Positions 1 to 9,754 of a stretch of 64,000 nucleotides of DNA are shown here, piece by piece. Source of the stretch: Cryphonectria parasitica EP155 (Eukaryota > Ascomycota > Sordariomycetes > Diaporthales > Cryphonectriaceae). The notes below the pieces were generated by a model that was given only the letters and a program-made list of their open reading frames with translations, did not search any database and was not told the origin of the DNA. Positions within the stretch are counted from its first letter, which is position 1. Each line of letters starts with the position of its first letter. Made by a program: the position numbers and the translations under genes. Where the stretch lies: assembly GCF_011745365.1 (NCBI RefSeq), contig NW_024468914.1, positions 1,324,001 to 1,388,000 on the forward strand. Reading direction: 5' to 3'.

Positions 1-367
1 TTTCAAGCTTATTGCATACTCGGTGTATCTTAGCACTTTTTCATGTGCTATAGTACCCTATATACTGCGACATAGTAAGTATCTCGACAGTCGTAATGTA
101 AGATTCCAGCATCTGCGCCCCCAAGTAACAGTATCAGTGGGGTCATCGACCATGCGAAGTGCTCCACAAGACGTAACCAATGTGCGCGAAATACGCCTAA
201 CAAGACACTAAGGCACCAACAGCGGTCCAGACCCCAGTCGAAATGGACTGTTACTTTCTCTGTGCAGTGACGACAGAAAGCTAATTTAGTACCACCTGCG
301 GAGAGTTTCCGGCAAAGTAAAGTGATCGTCAAAGCATGTGACTGTCTTCCTTTCAGACGCACCAACA

Positions 368-434
<67 letters not shown>
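1..434. other. Intergenic, no gene seen
   Basis: I see no coding sequence here. The only structure is the AC dinucleotide tract at 368-432, immediately downstream of the cyanide hydratase stop codon. Short open frames across the tract are just Thr-His or Cys-Val translations of the repeat. Confidence 0.7.
368..432. repeat. (AC)n microsatellite
   Basis: This is an uninterrupted AC dinucleotide tract of about 32 units. It ends a few bases before the cyanide hydratase stop codon, so it probably lies in that gene's 3' UTR or terminator region. Confidence 0.95.
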
Positions 435-1754
435 TTACAGATCCGAGATAGCCTTGCCTGTGCCGGCAGTGCCGTATTGGCGCTGCTGCTTATTCTTCCT
501 GCCCGCAACACCCTGAAAATCGTTATCAGGCTTGGCATCCAGCGGTCTGTCGAGGCCAAGACGATGGGCAGTGGAATACGTCGCGATGCCTCCATCAGGG
601 TCCGCCTCAGTGATCAGCTCCTTGCGCCTGGTGTCCACCAGCAGACGGATGAGGTCGGGACGCATGTAGTGCCCTGCAAAATCAGCGAGGACCTTGGTCA
701 GGTGGGTTTCATCGAGATCGATGTCGACAAAGAGGAGCCCGTCAAAATCCTTGTCCGGCTTCACGACCAGGCTTCCGTCAGGGCGATAGATGCGCGCGTG
801 GCCATTGTAAGGAGACGGGTCCGTCTCGGGCTCCACGCCGTCGGGGGTCGTCTTTCTGAGACCCTCGACGCTGAGCCGTTGGAACGGGGCCAGGGTCCAT
901 GTCCCTGTCTCGACGGCATAGGCAGGGGTGACTAAATTTGACGCAGTATCCGCATAGTTTGTGGCAGGGTCGGGCGCAACCTGGCGCTCGACGCCAGGGT
1001 AGACAGGCCAAGCAGCAACATGGATCTGTTCACCGGCGGAGACGTTCAGTGCCTTGAGGAAGGGGTTCATGTTCTCCCAGCAGTTGAGCTGGCCCAGGCG
1101 TCCAATCCCGGTCTCCGTGACGGACAAGAACGTATCCCCTGACCCATCACCGTAAACAAGCTTTTCGACATGGGTTGGCTTAACCTTGCGACGGTGGTTG
1201 ATCACGTTGCCCTCGGGATCAATCAGGGCCTGGGCTAGGTAGAGTGTGGCGTGATCAATCTCGGAGAAACCAAGTGAGACGTAAATTTGGTTGTCGCGGG
1301 CCGCCCTTCGGATGCAGCGGAACTCCTCCGAGTCGACGGGAAGAGAGCTCTCGCGATACTTTTTCAGCATGGGGAGGCTCTGGAGATAGTTGACTTTCCA
1401 CATCCAGTAAGGGTACCCAGGAATCCCTATGCATTATGACCCATGTAAGTCTGACTGAAAGTTGTCCTTTCTCTTCGTTCTCCCCCTCTCTTTTCCTTCT
1501 TTTCCCTCTTGCTATCTTTGAATGTCTTTGAAGAGAATTTACTTACAAACTTCAGGAAACGCCACCAGCTTGCAACCTGCTTTGCCTGCTTCATTGATGA
1601 AGTTGATGGTCTTCTGTACACTGGCTTCGAGGTCGAACCACTGTGATGGCTTGTCAGCGCTCGCAAGATCCTCCGCGCAGTAGTCGTTGTCGCAGAGATG
1701 ACCTACTCCTGGCTCAGACGTGACAGCCGCCGCTTTGTACTTGGTGATTGTCAT
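435..1754 (-). CDS. cht: Cyanide hydratase (nitrilase superfamily)
   Basis: This enzyme hydrates HCN to formamide, which detoxifies cyanide. I model three exons: 1754-1707, 1640-1547 and 1426-435, giving 377 residues, the usual family length. The nitrilase triad is visible: Glu46 in FPE, Lys128 in HRRK and Cys163 in QLNCWE. The family hallmark WIPGYPYW is created exactly by removing intron 2 (1427-1546; donor GTAAGT, acceptor CATAG). Intron 1 (1641-1706) is 66 nt, a multiple of three and free of stops, with a GCTGAC branch site. Without removing it, the protein carries a 22-residue insertion right after the conserved SEPG. The next gene upstream is divergent, so regulatory sequence probably lies in 1755-3031. 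The sequence matches known fungal cyanide hydratases closely; an ordinary nitrilase is the less likely alternative. Confidence 0.95.
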
Positions 1755-3031
1755 CTTGCTAGAGCTAAGCTGCAGTTACGTTGAAACTGAGAAGGCGAAC
1801 GGTGGTCTCTCGAAAGCTCTGTGGAGGCTCGAGAAGTGTGTCGAATTGCTTGTTTCTGTTTCGATTTGACTTCTCCCCCCTTTTTGCTGGTCGACTGATT
1901 GAACTTTATACAAACACACTTCATCATCTAATTACGAACACACAGACTGTTTCTTCTCCGTCATCGTGACTTTGTCGCTGGAGCACACAAGACTGCATCG
2001 GGATCTGGTAACCAATACTAATCGAGCAAGCGCCCAGCACCGACTCGTGTGCATATCAATACTATTTGGGCAACACCGATTACTCATATCGAATCATCAT
2101 AGATGCAACAGACCCCACGATCGGGTTTTGGTAATTCTCATAGGCCTCGATAACCGCTAGGTGTTACGGGTGAGACTGGTTGCAGCGCACATCGGTGATT
2201 GCTCTCGGGCGGCTGAGACTCGGTATCTGGGACAGCCTGACCGGTCTTTGGTCACCAAAGACCGTTGGGGTAATTGCCAACACCACTGCCTCCGAAGACA
2301 TGCCATTGATGCAAATGCGGACAGAAAATATGGATTGTAAATAATTATGGGCGGTTCCGGCCGGTCTTGTGGTGTTACACCGATGCTGACATGAACATGG
2401 GCGTAAGAGACAACTGAGTGCTTCATGGTTATCTTTTCTGATTCCATTGCTCATATAATTGAGGTGACTGTTGATGTGGGGTCCATTACAGGTTGGCAAG
2501 GCCCAGTCAATTCTCCCTCATGGATGAATCGTAATTTAAATATAGTAGACCTGGGCTAAGCACATATAATTCATTACCTCTTACATTCAATTGTACTCAA
2601 GTGAGCTCTGAATTGGAGGATGTCACACCAGCCCAGCCTACGATAATGATAGGTTGTTACCATTATAGCCAAATGGACTTCTCGCCAGCAACTCAAGACA
2701 TACTGTTTACTTTGCGGGGTACAATTGTATCACTAATTAAGTAAGGAGCATATGACTTATATGAAATGAATTATGCCTAGGTTACTCGGAGCTACTGGAA
2801 TACTGGTTGGGGCAGGTCGATGTATGGCTCCACCCCTCATTTAAACCAACGTCACAACGTGTTTGCTGCAGCGTGACTGATTGGGTGCGACGCCAACCTT
2901 ACACGAGCTACAATCGAGTCAACACACGAACACGGCTACAAAAAACTTTGAACTCACCGTCCAAACCTGTTGTGACACCTTGTGTATCAGCTTAGAGGCG
3001 CCGCCCTTCATCCAGTTCAGTAGAAACAAAA
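1755..3031. other. Divergent intergenic region
   Basis: This is 1.28 kb between two divergent start codons (cyanide hydratase and metallophosphatase). I see no convincing coding sequence, and the short frames within it have no recognisable protein character. It presumably contains both promoters. The part from about 2510 to 2780 is AT-rich. Confidence 0.6.
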
Positions 3032-4392
3032 ATGGTGGTCGTCAGCGGCGCACGATCTTTGGCACTCATGAGTCTCCTATCACAACGCGCCGCGGCTACT
3101 TGGCCCGCCCTGCAATTCACAGATGCCGGCACTTTCCAAATCACCATCTTTGAAGACTTGCACTTTGGTGAAGCTGAGGATACAGACTGGGGACCATTGC
3201 AGGATGTCGACACCCTGGAGGTGATGCAGACCGTGTTGGACAACGAGACGCCTCAGCTTGTCATTCTCAATGGAGACTTGATCACCGGCGAGAACACATT
3301 CAAGGAAAACTCGACCGACTATGTGGATGAGATAGTTGCGCCGCTGGTAGAAGCAGGTCTGCCGTGGGCATCAACTTACGGCAGTAAGACAGCGACATCC
3401 TTTTATTAATCCTTCTCGTCTTCGTGTTTGGATCCACTGACAGAATATCAACTAATTACTTCACAGATCACGACTCAGATTTCAACCTGTCCAGGACAGA
3501 GATCTATGACAGAGAAAAGACGTATGCAAATAGCTTGACTGGTAACATGGTACAAGCCAACGACTCTGGTATCTCAAACTACTACCTTCCCGTCTATGCC
3601 GACAACGACACCTCCGTCACTCCGGCCATGATCCTGTGGTTCTTTGATAGTCGAGGCGGGTACGTGGGCCCAAAGACTCTCCTCCATGCCACTACGAGTC
3701 CCACTGACAGCCTTCTCCTCAGTAATTACTACCAAGAACTCGCTGCGGACGGCACAAGTGTGAGCCAGCCAAACTGGGTCGGCAGCAGCGTGGTCTCGTG
3801 GTTCGAAGAAACAAGGGCCCAGCTCACCACTCTGTATGGAACATCTCTACCCTCCCTCGCCTTCGTCCACATCCCCGTGGATGCTTTCCTCGCCTTCCAG
3901 GACGCGGGCGTCGATGCAACGCAGGAACCAGGCATCAACGCCGATGTGCCCCTGTCGCAGCAAGGCGTGCAGTCCGGCGAGGGCTCTTCCGAGACCGTGT
4001 ACACATATGACGGCCAGGACGTGCCGTTCATGCAGGCCCTGCTGGAGACCGAGAACCTCATTGCCGTGTTCAGTGGGCATGACCACGGTAATGATTGGTG
4101 TTTCCAGTGGGATGAGGATCTTGCGGTTATGGGCCTCACGGGGAACGGGCTGGATCTTTGCTTCAGTCGCCACACGGGGTATGGAGGCTATGGGTCGTGG
4201 ACAAGGGGATCACGCCAGATCCTCGTCAGCCTGGAGACTCTTGGGAATGCTACCGAGACGTGGACGCGTCTTGAGGATGGGAGCGTTGTTGGTGATGTGA
4301 TGCTGAACTCAACATTTGGCTCAGACGAGTATCCTGCGGTGCCTTTGACTTACACGAGCGAGTATGATGAAGGTCAGCCCTATTCCAGGTAG
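3032..4392 (+). CDS. Calcineurin-like metallophosphatase, probably secreted
   Basis: This is a metal-dependent phosphoesterase of the fungal Dcr2/purple-acid-phosphatase-29-like group. I model two exons, 3032-3383 and 3467-4392, giving 425 residues. The intron has donor GTAAGA, acceptor TTCACAG and an ACTAAT branch site. Splicing restores the metal-binding motif GNHD at residues 117-120. Other motifs are DLH (42-44), GDL (81-83) and GHDH in the second half. The first 22 or so residues are fairly hydrophobic and end in an Ala-rich stretch, which suggests a weak signal peptide; several NxS/T sites are also present. The gene is convergent with the epoxide hydrolase, with only 191 bp between stop codons. 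The substrate cannot be told from sequence. Confidence 0.88.
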
Positions 4393-4583
4393 TATGTAGG
4401 TAGGTGGTGGTTTCTGTAAATAAGAAATGAGACTGGGATTCGCAGATTGAGAGCAATAGGTGCACAGCATGCGGATTATATACCTTCCTGTGTCACATTT
4501 CTGATGGCATTTAAGAAGAGCCAATGGTACATGCATTGTCCCTTGTTCTTCTGTACCAGCACACATACAGAAGTATGGCTAAT

Positions 4584-5762
4584 TCATTGGCCAGCCAAAA
4601 ACTTCACAATCTCATCACACAAAGCATTAGGAAGCTCAACCTGAGGCCAGTGGCCTGCACCAGGCAAGATCCTCGTGCCCCTATAATCACTCGCAGTCTT
4701 GCCACTCTGAAGCGCCTCAAGCGCACCAGGACGCTGGTAATTACCCCAGTCAGCCACGCCACCAATATAAGTCACTGGTACCTGAAAGTTCAAGCCCGCA
4801 AAGACGGCCATCTGCGAGTTGACATTCTGGGGGCTCGTCGCGCTTCGATACCAGTTCAACATGCCCTGGAACCCCGTCCGCGTGAACTCCTGCACGTACA
4901 CGTCGAGCTCTGCATCGCTGAGGAAGGACTCCGTCAGCGTCGTATCCTCGTCCTTCATATCAGCCTCTACTACCTCGGGCATCGTTGCGCCCAGTGGCAT
5001 GATGTAGTAGCCTGGCATGCGCGCGAGCTGATCGGCTATCCAAGCTCTCAAGGGGCCAATATCGACCTCGTTTCCCTTCCAGACGTGGCTTTTCAGATGG
5101 ACATAGCCTCGGAGAAACGCCTTGAGACCCTGTGAGGGATTTTTCCAGTCCTCTGCCGCTCGAGCTGTGCTGTTGTACCACTGATAATGCATAAGAGGCC
5201 TCTCGCGGCGCGCAAGTGCTGTATGGATGTCTTCTCGGCCCCTCTCGGCCTGCTTTCCTACACCAGTGTAGCTGCGACCCAGATCTGGCAGGCTGACTGA
5301 CCCCGTCGGAACGTGGCTCACAAAGACGGCAGCCTTGAACAGATCCGGCCTCGTCAGGCTGCAGGCACTCGCAGCCGTCGCGCCAAAGTCGTGGCCAACC
5401 ACGAGGGCTGCCTCTTCATGACCTAGTGCCCTCATGAGCGCGATGTTGTCCAGAATGAGCTGCATCTGGGTGAATTTGGACAGGTCAACGTGGGCGTAGG
5501 AGCTCGTGTCCCAGCCTGTGGTGCGCCCATAACCGCGCGAGTCCGGGGCGACAACGTGGAAGCCTTTTGATGCGAGTGGGAGGAGAACCTTGCGCCAGGT
5601 GTAGGCTAGTTCTGGGTATCCGTGGAACAGCAGAATCAGGGGGTGGCTTGCATCTCCGGCTTCGAGGACAAATATGTTCAACCCGCATGTGGGTTCGGTT
5701 GTAAGGTCGATGTGGCGCTGTCGTATGTCTTCCGGCAGTGGCAGTGTTGGAAACGAGGCCAT
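4584..5762 (-). CDS. Soluble epoxide hydrolase (alpha/beta hydrolase)
   Basis: This is a single-exon gene of 392 residues. It has the epoxide-hydrolase signatures: oxyanion-hole HGYP at 47-50, nucleophile motif GHDFGA with Asp125, and a C-terminal catalytic His at about 371 in GAGHWPQ. A cap domain with tyrosines lies between. The expected reaction is hydrolysis of an epoxide to a vicinal diol through an aspartyl ester. No signal peptide is seen, so it is probably cytosolic. The size and motif order fit the family. A haloalkane dehalogenase is less likely because HGYPE followed by the long cap is typical of epoxide hydrolases. Its substrate is unknown, and detoxification or secondary metabolism are both possible. 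Confidence 0.92.
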   Translation of the reverse strand: MASFPTLPLPEDIRQRHIDLTTEPTCGLNIFVLEAGDASHPLILLFHGYPELAYTWRKVLLPLASKGFHVVAPDSRGYGRTTGWDTSSYAHVDLSKFTQMQLILDNIALMRALGHEEAALVVGHDFGATAASACSLTRPDLFKAAVFVSHVPTGSVSLPDLGRSYTGVGKQAERGREDIHTALARRERPLMHYQWYNSTARAAEDWKNPSQGLKAFLRGYVHLKSHVWKGNEVDIGPLRAWIADQLARMPGYYIMPLGATMPEVVEADMKDEDTTLTESFLSDAELDVYVQEFTRTGFQGMLNWYRSATSPQNVNSQMAVFAGLNFQVPVTYIGGVADWGNYQRPGALEALQSGKTASDYRGTRILPGAGHWPQVELPNALCDEIVKFLAGQ

Positions 5763-6205
5763 GATGCGCGAATGAGATGGGACTGGTCTTTGGTTTATGT
5801 CGTGTGGTTGAATTGTCGAGGAGCAATACGTTGTTGAGGTGGCAGTAAATGACGAAAGCGGGGAGCGAGCAGTTGAAGTATCATTTTCTCCGTTTATCCG
5901 CGACGTTTCTTGGTGAAGTCAAATTAGTAATGAGCCAACAACATCACGTATCAATTTGTACTACTTTTTGTTCTCTCTCAACCCCATTCTAACCGAGAAA
6001 GAAGGGAGGGCTTTCTGGCTGTGTATGATGGAAGGATTTGCCGCTGTATAAACCTGACCACAACTTCCGTTGTGCAAGTCCACACAACTTAACACTGATC
6101 TGAGAGATTTCTATACTGTTACTGTGCTGCTTCTAAATACTATTCTCTGTATGGTCTGTAAATGCTTCCTCAAAAGTGTTGAACCTGTGTCTTTGCCATC
6201 CTTTT

Positions 6206-6255
<50 letters not shown>

Positions 6256-6295
6256 TGGAAAGCGTCTCTAATATTGGCCCAGTCACAACAAGCCA
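5763..6295. other. Intergenic region with CT tract
   Basis: This 533 bp region lies between the start codon of the epoxide hydrolase and the stop codon of the FSH hydrolase, both on the minus strand. It contains the (CT)n tract at 6210-6252 and nothing that looks coding. Confidence 0.6.
6210..6252. repeat. (TC)n microsatellite
   Basis: This is a pure TC/CT dinucleotide tract of about 21 units. It lies about 45 bp downstream of the FSH hydrolase stop codon. Confidence 0.95.
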
Positions 6296-7123
6296 TCACT
6301 GGCCTTCTACCGCTTTGAACTGAACCCCCGTACGAGAGGCTGCAGCCCTGATCCTGTCCACCACAGGCCTCACATCGGTCGTCTTGATGGGCAAGCGGTG
6401 ATCCCCCTCCCACTCGATCAGCGTCGTGGCCTTCGGATCGCACCACTCCTCCAGCAGGATCTGGTGATAGCCCAAGCCCGGGTCCTGCATGCCGTGCACA
6501 TGAATCGTCGGTATACGAAGGATCCTCCCGGCGCTGTCATTACTCTCGTAGTCAAACCTCTCGTCCTTGTCCAGCCACGAGGCCCTGTCTGGATCGTACT
6601 GCAGCAGCGGGCCCCGTCCAGCCATCAAGACCCCGAACCGGAACCCCTTCTCGGACCTGCGCAGGCGGCCCAGGCTCTCTGGCTTTTCCTGCTGCCGCAG
6701 CAGGATGCTGGCCGCGACCCGCCCGCCCTGGCTGAAGCCCAGCACGGCGACCCACTCGCCCGTCGCGCCCAGCCTGTCGTCGGCGTCCATGGCGTCCCCG
6801 ATCTGCCTCTCGATGGCCGCCCAGGTCTCCTTGGGATACTCCTCCACAGCGTTGGGGCCGGGCGTCATCAGCCAGCGCTTGAACGGTCCGTACTCGGCAA
6901 AGACGCTGAGCACGTCGGGTCCCGGTGTGGAGGCGAAGGGCGCGCACGGGTAGACCATGCGGAACTGCGACTTGAGGTGGTGCGAGATGGCCCGGCACTG
7001 CATGTAGAAGATCTGTGGGTTGGTGCCGCCGCCGTGCAGGCAGAGGATTCGTGGGAGGTGCAGCGTGGCATTGTCTGGGGCGGGGGCCACGGCGTCGCCG
7101 GTGTTGGTGGTGCCGTTGTGCAT
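6296..7123 (-). CDS. FSH/Ovca2-type serine hydrolase
   Basis: This is a single-exon gene of 275 residues with an alpha/beta-hydrolase fold of the FSH1 family (PF03959). The N-terminal strand and oxyanion loop read RILCLHGGG at 25-33. The nucleophile elbow is GFSQGG with Ser131, the likely acid is Asp214 in HGMQDPG, and the catalytic His is His242 in GDHRLP. The length fits the family. FSH members include general esterases and thioesterases that release polyketides (LovG-like). There is no polyketide synthase in this window, so I would not infer a biosynthetic role. Another in-frame ATG is absent close upstream. The promoter side carries a 23-nt T run. Confidence 0.9.
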   Translation of the reverse strand: MHNGTTNTGDAVAPAPDNATLHLPRILCLHGGGTNPQIFYMQCRAISHHLKSQFRMVYPCAPFASTPGPDVLSVFAEYGPFKRWLMTPGPNAVEEYPKETWAAIERQIGDAMDADDRLGATGEWVAVLGFSQGGRVAASILLRQQEKPESLGRLRRSEKGFRFGVLMAGRGPLLQYDPDRASWLDKDERFDYESNDSAGRILRIPTIHVHGMQDPGLGYHQILLEEWCDPKATTLIEWEGDHRLPIKTTDVRPVVDRIRAAASRTGVQFKAVEGQ

Positions 7124-7191
7124 GATAGCCGGGTTTCCGAGCCGACAGCAAGTTCTCGTCGTCGTGGTGGTAATGGTGGTGATGGGTTCCC

Positions 7192-7192
7192 T

Positions 7193-7214
<22 letters not shown>
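7192..7214. repeat. poly(T) tract, 23 nt
   Basis: This is an uninterrupted T run, followed by GT repeats and a G run. It lies about 70 bp upstream of the FSH hydrolase start codon, so it reads as poly(A) on the coding strand. Poly(dA:dT) tracts of this kind often sit in nucleosome-poor promoters. Confidence 0.9.
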
Positions 7215-7225
<11 letters not shown>

Positions 7226-8086
7226 GGGGGGCTGCCGTGACGAGAGATGATCCTACGATGTTGTGACTTGCTTGTACTGTGGACTACACAAGATGATACC
7301 AGTAGGACTTGTGTTCTCGTTTCAGAAAGCTTGAGGTGGGAGGGCGGGCTGGAGAGAGAGAGAGAGACTGCAGAATGGGCGTAAAGGTGTGTGTGAGTGA
7401 GGGGGAGAAAGCAATCAAGGGTCGGATCTAAAAGATATGATGAGGAAGCAATTCGTAAGATGGCTTTACAACCAACCCCCTTCGGCGACATTGGGCTACC
7501 GGGGGTTGGTCAGCCGTTGTATACATGCTAACCGTTACAATGATGAATATGGAGTACCTGCATGGTTGTGTCAGCAAGCCCATGTATGAACTGAAGGTCA
7601 TTTGTTTATCGAATGAAGTGTGTAGGTGGTCGGTGAATTCATTCCAATGAAGGGTGAATGCATCCCTTGAGACAATAAGTTTTGATGTATTTCATTAGGT
7701 TTTGCTCACCCTTGCTTGATTCTTTACTCACATCACTTTTGCATCGCAATGGAACAGATAATATAGCCTTCATCTACACCTCGACCCAAGTCGCTTGCAA
7801 TGTATACTTTCTTGGGTACTGTTTCGCCATCTTGACAATTATCGATATGATTAGGTGCCCATCATGATCATGTGCGCAAACTCATCATCTTGTAAAATAT
7901 GCCATGTTCATGTGAATAGGCGACACAGTGGTACGACCACCAAGAAAAGAAAAGAAAAACGGTCTGGTGCTCTATAGTGGGAGGATGCGAGCGCTCAGGA
8001 TGTGCTTACATGGAGTACTACGGCAGTACTGTAATTAACCAGCAACCCCCACTCGTGAACAGGGCAAAAACAAGGCGTCAGAGTAG

Positions 8087-8105
8087 CCCCCCCGGGGGGG
8101 GGGGG
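8087..8105. repeat. C7G12 homopolymer junction
   Basis: Seven C are followed directly by twelve G, which makes a 14-bp perfect palindrome. Such junctions are hard to sequence, so the lengths may be inexact. Confidence 0.85.
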
Positions 8106-9274
8106 TTAACTGATCATATTTCCTCCTCGTCTTATAGTTATGGTTGTCATTACTCTATTTGTAGCATGTAAATTGAACGGACTCAATACGAACACTAAAA
8201 CCTTTATCCTGTATGCCCAAGCAGACTACAGTTACATCACACAGTGTGATGCAGCGAAGAAAGAACCGGTGCCCGTCCTCTCGCGGTTTGCTGCACCCAA
8301 ATCATGCATGTTACAGCAGTAAAATCTCACTCGTGTGGGTGGGTGTGCACACGAGATGGATCACCGCGCGCTGAAAGAGCGCCATGTAACATCGACTTGG
8401 CGGGAACAAGGAGGTGGATGTGGGCTGTATAACCGAGGAACTTGAGACAGAAGAAACGCCTTGACCTCAATGGCTCCCATGGTTCATATGTAGTACTTAT
8501 GATCCCTCTCATATAGATAGGGAACGGACGCTATCCTAAACCCCCCTGACCTTCATGTACAGTGACTACTTGCACAGCAAAAGCAATTCGCAGTCAGGGG
8601 GTTTCCTACTGTAATTTACGAGTGAGAGGCGCTGTGGAATACTGTCGTGGCCCCACTGGAGCAGCGCTGAGTCGGTACTGGCGGTTCAAGATACCTCCGC
8701 CAGCCACAGCCGGAACAGGGCCTTTCCGATGAGCTGAGGATTGGTCGTAGCCAATTGGTCCTCTCTTTCTGCGCGCTGGTGGTGTGGTGTCTGCATTTGA
8801 TTCTTCTTGGCTGGTATTGGTGCTATTCTGTACAGCACACATACTATCACATTAGACAGACAGGGGACAAGAAAACACTTTGTGAGTAACTGTAATAATG
8901 ATGAGTGTTTTCCCTTCACTCCCGCCCCCCCCGAACCTTGTATGAGAAAGGATCCATTACTCAGCCGTCTCTGTCTGTCTATCTTATCTCCTACTTGCTC
9001 TGCTGTGAATCTCGCTGCTCATCTATAATTTCTTGATCCCGTCTCACTTTTCTCCGTCTATTACCATCCATGCCGTCGACCCACTTTGCCACCTGTTCAG
9101 AGCCTCCGACAAAAATCTCCTCTCTCTCTCCAAGTCAGCTTCCGGAACAGCGCCGTCCACGGCCTGTAACATTCATCCCCTTCTAAGCCCACTTGGGCCG
9201 CTCGTCGCCACCCGTCGGCTCTCCCAACACTAACAATCGTGCTCAAGCTATCCGCCCCGACGGCCTTATCAGCC

Positions 9275-9712
9275 ATGACGGGGCCTGCTGCGCCGAGCGT
9301 GCCTCCGGAATCCGCTCCGGCCCCGGGTGCAGGTGGACACGGTGGAGTGAGCAAGAGGAAGTTTGCTGCGCCCCCCGTCAAGTCGGCCTGTCTTTCCTGG
9401 TACGTCATGTCACATCAACACGTGTGGTTCCTGCGCCGCCTTCTCACATGCAGACCTGTTGATGTTGCCGATGCCCATCTGACTAAGATTCGGTCCATCG
9501 ACCCCCGTCCCACTCGCCAATCCCTCGTCTCTCTCTTCCCTCACTCGAGATGTGCGTGTGCGTACAAAGGGAGGAGAAAGAGTAGAGAGAGAGACGAATC
9601 CTGTCTTGTTTTGTTGTTGGTACTGCCGCGGCTGCTGACGATGATGTGTGAAGCCGAGCTGCTCGGACCCGCTGCGATGGCGGGAAACCATGTGCAACTG
9701 TACGTGAGCCTC

Positions 9713-9754
<42 letters not shown>

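Larger units (their letters stand above)
7124..9274. other. Divergent intergenic region, 2.15 kb
   Basis: This region separates the FSH hydrolase from the Zn2Cys6 factor, which are divergent. It contains a poly-T tract (7192-7214) and a C7G12 run (8087-8105). I found no frame with recognisable protein character. The stretch 9000-9270 is CT-rich and is probably the 5' UTR of the transcription factor. Confidence 0.55.
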
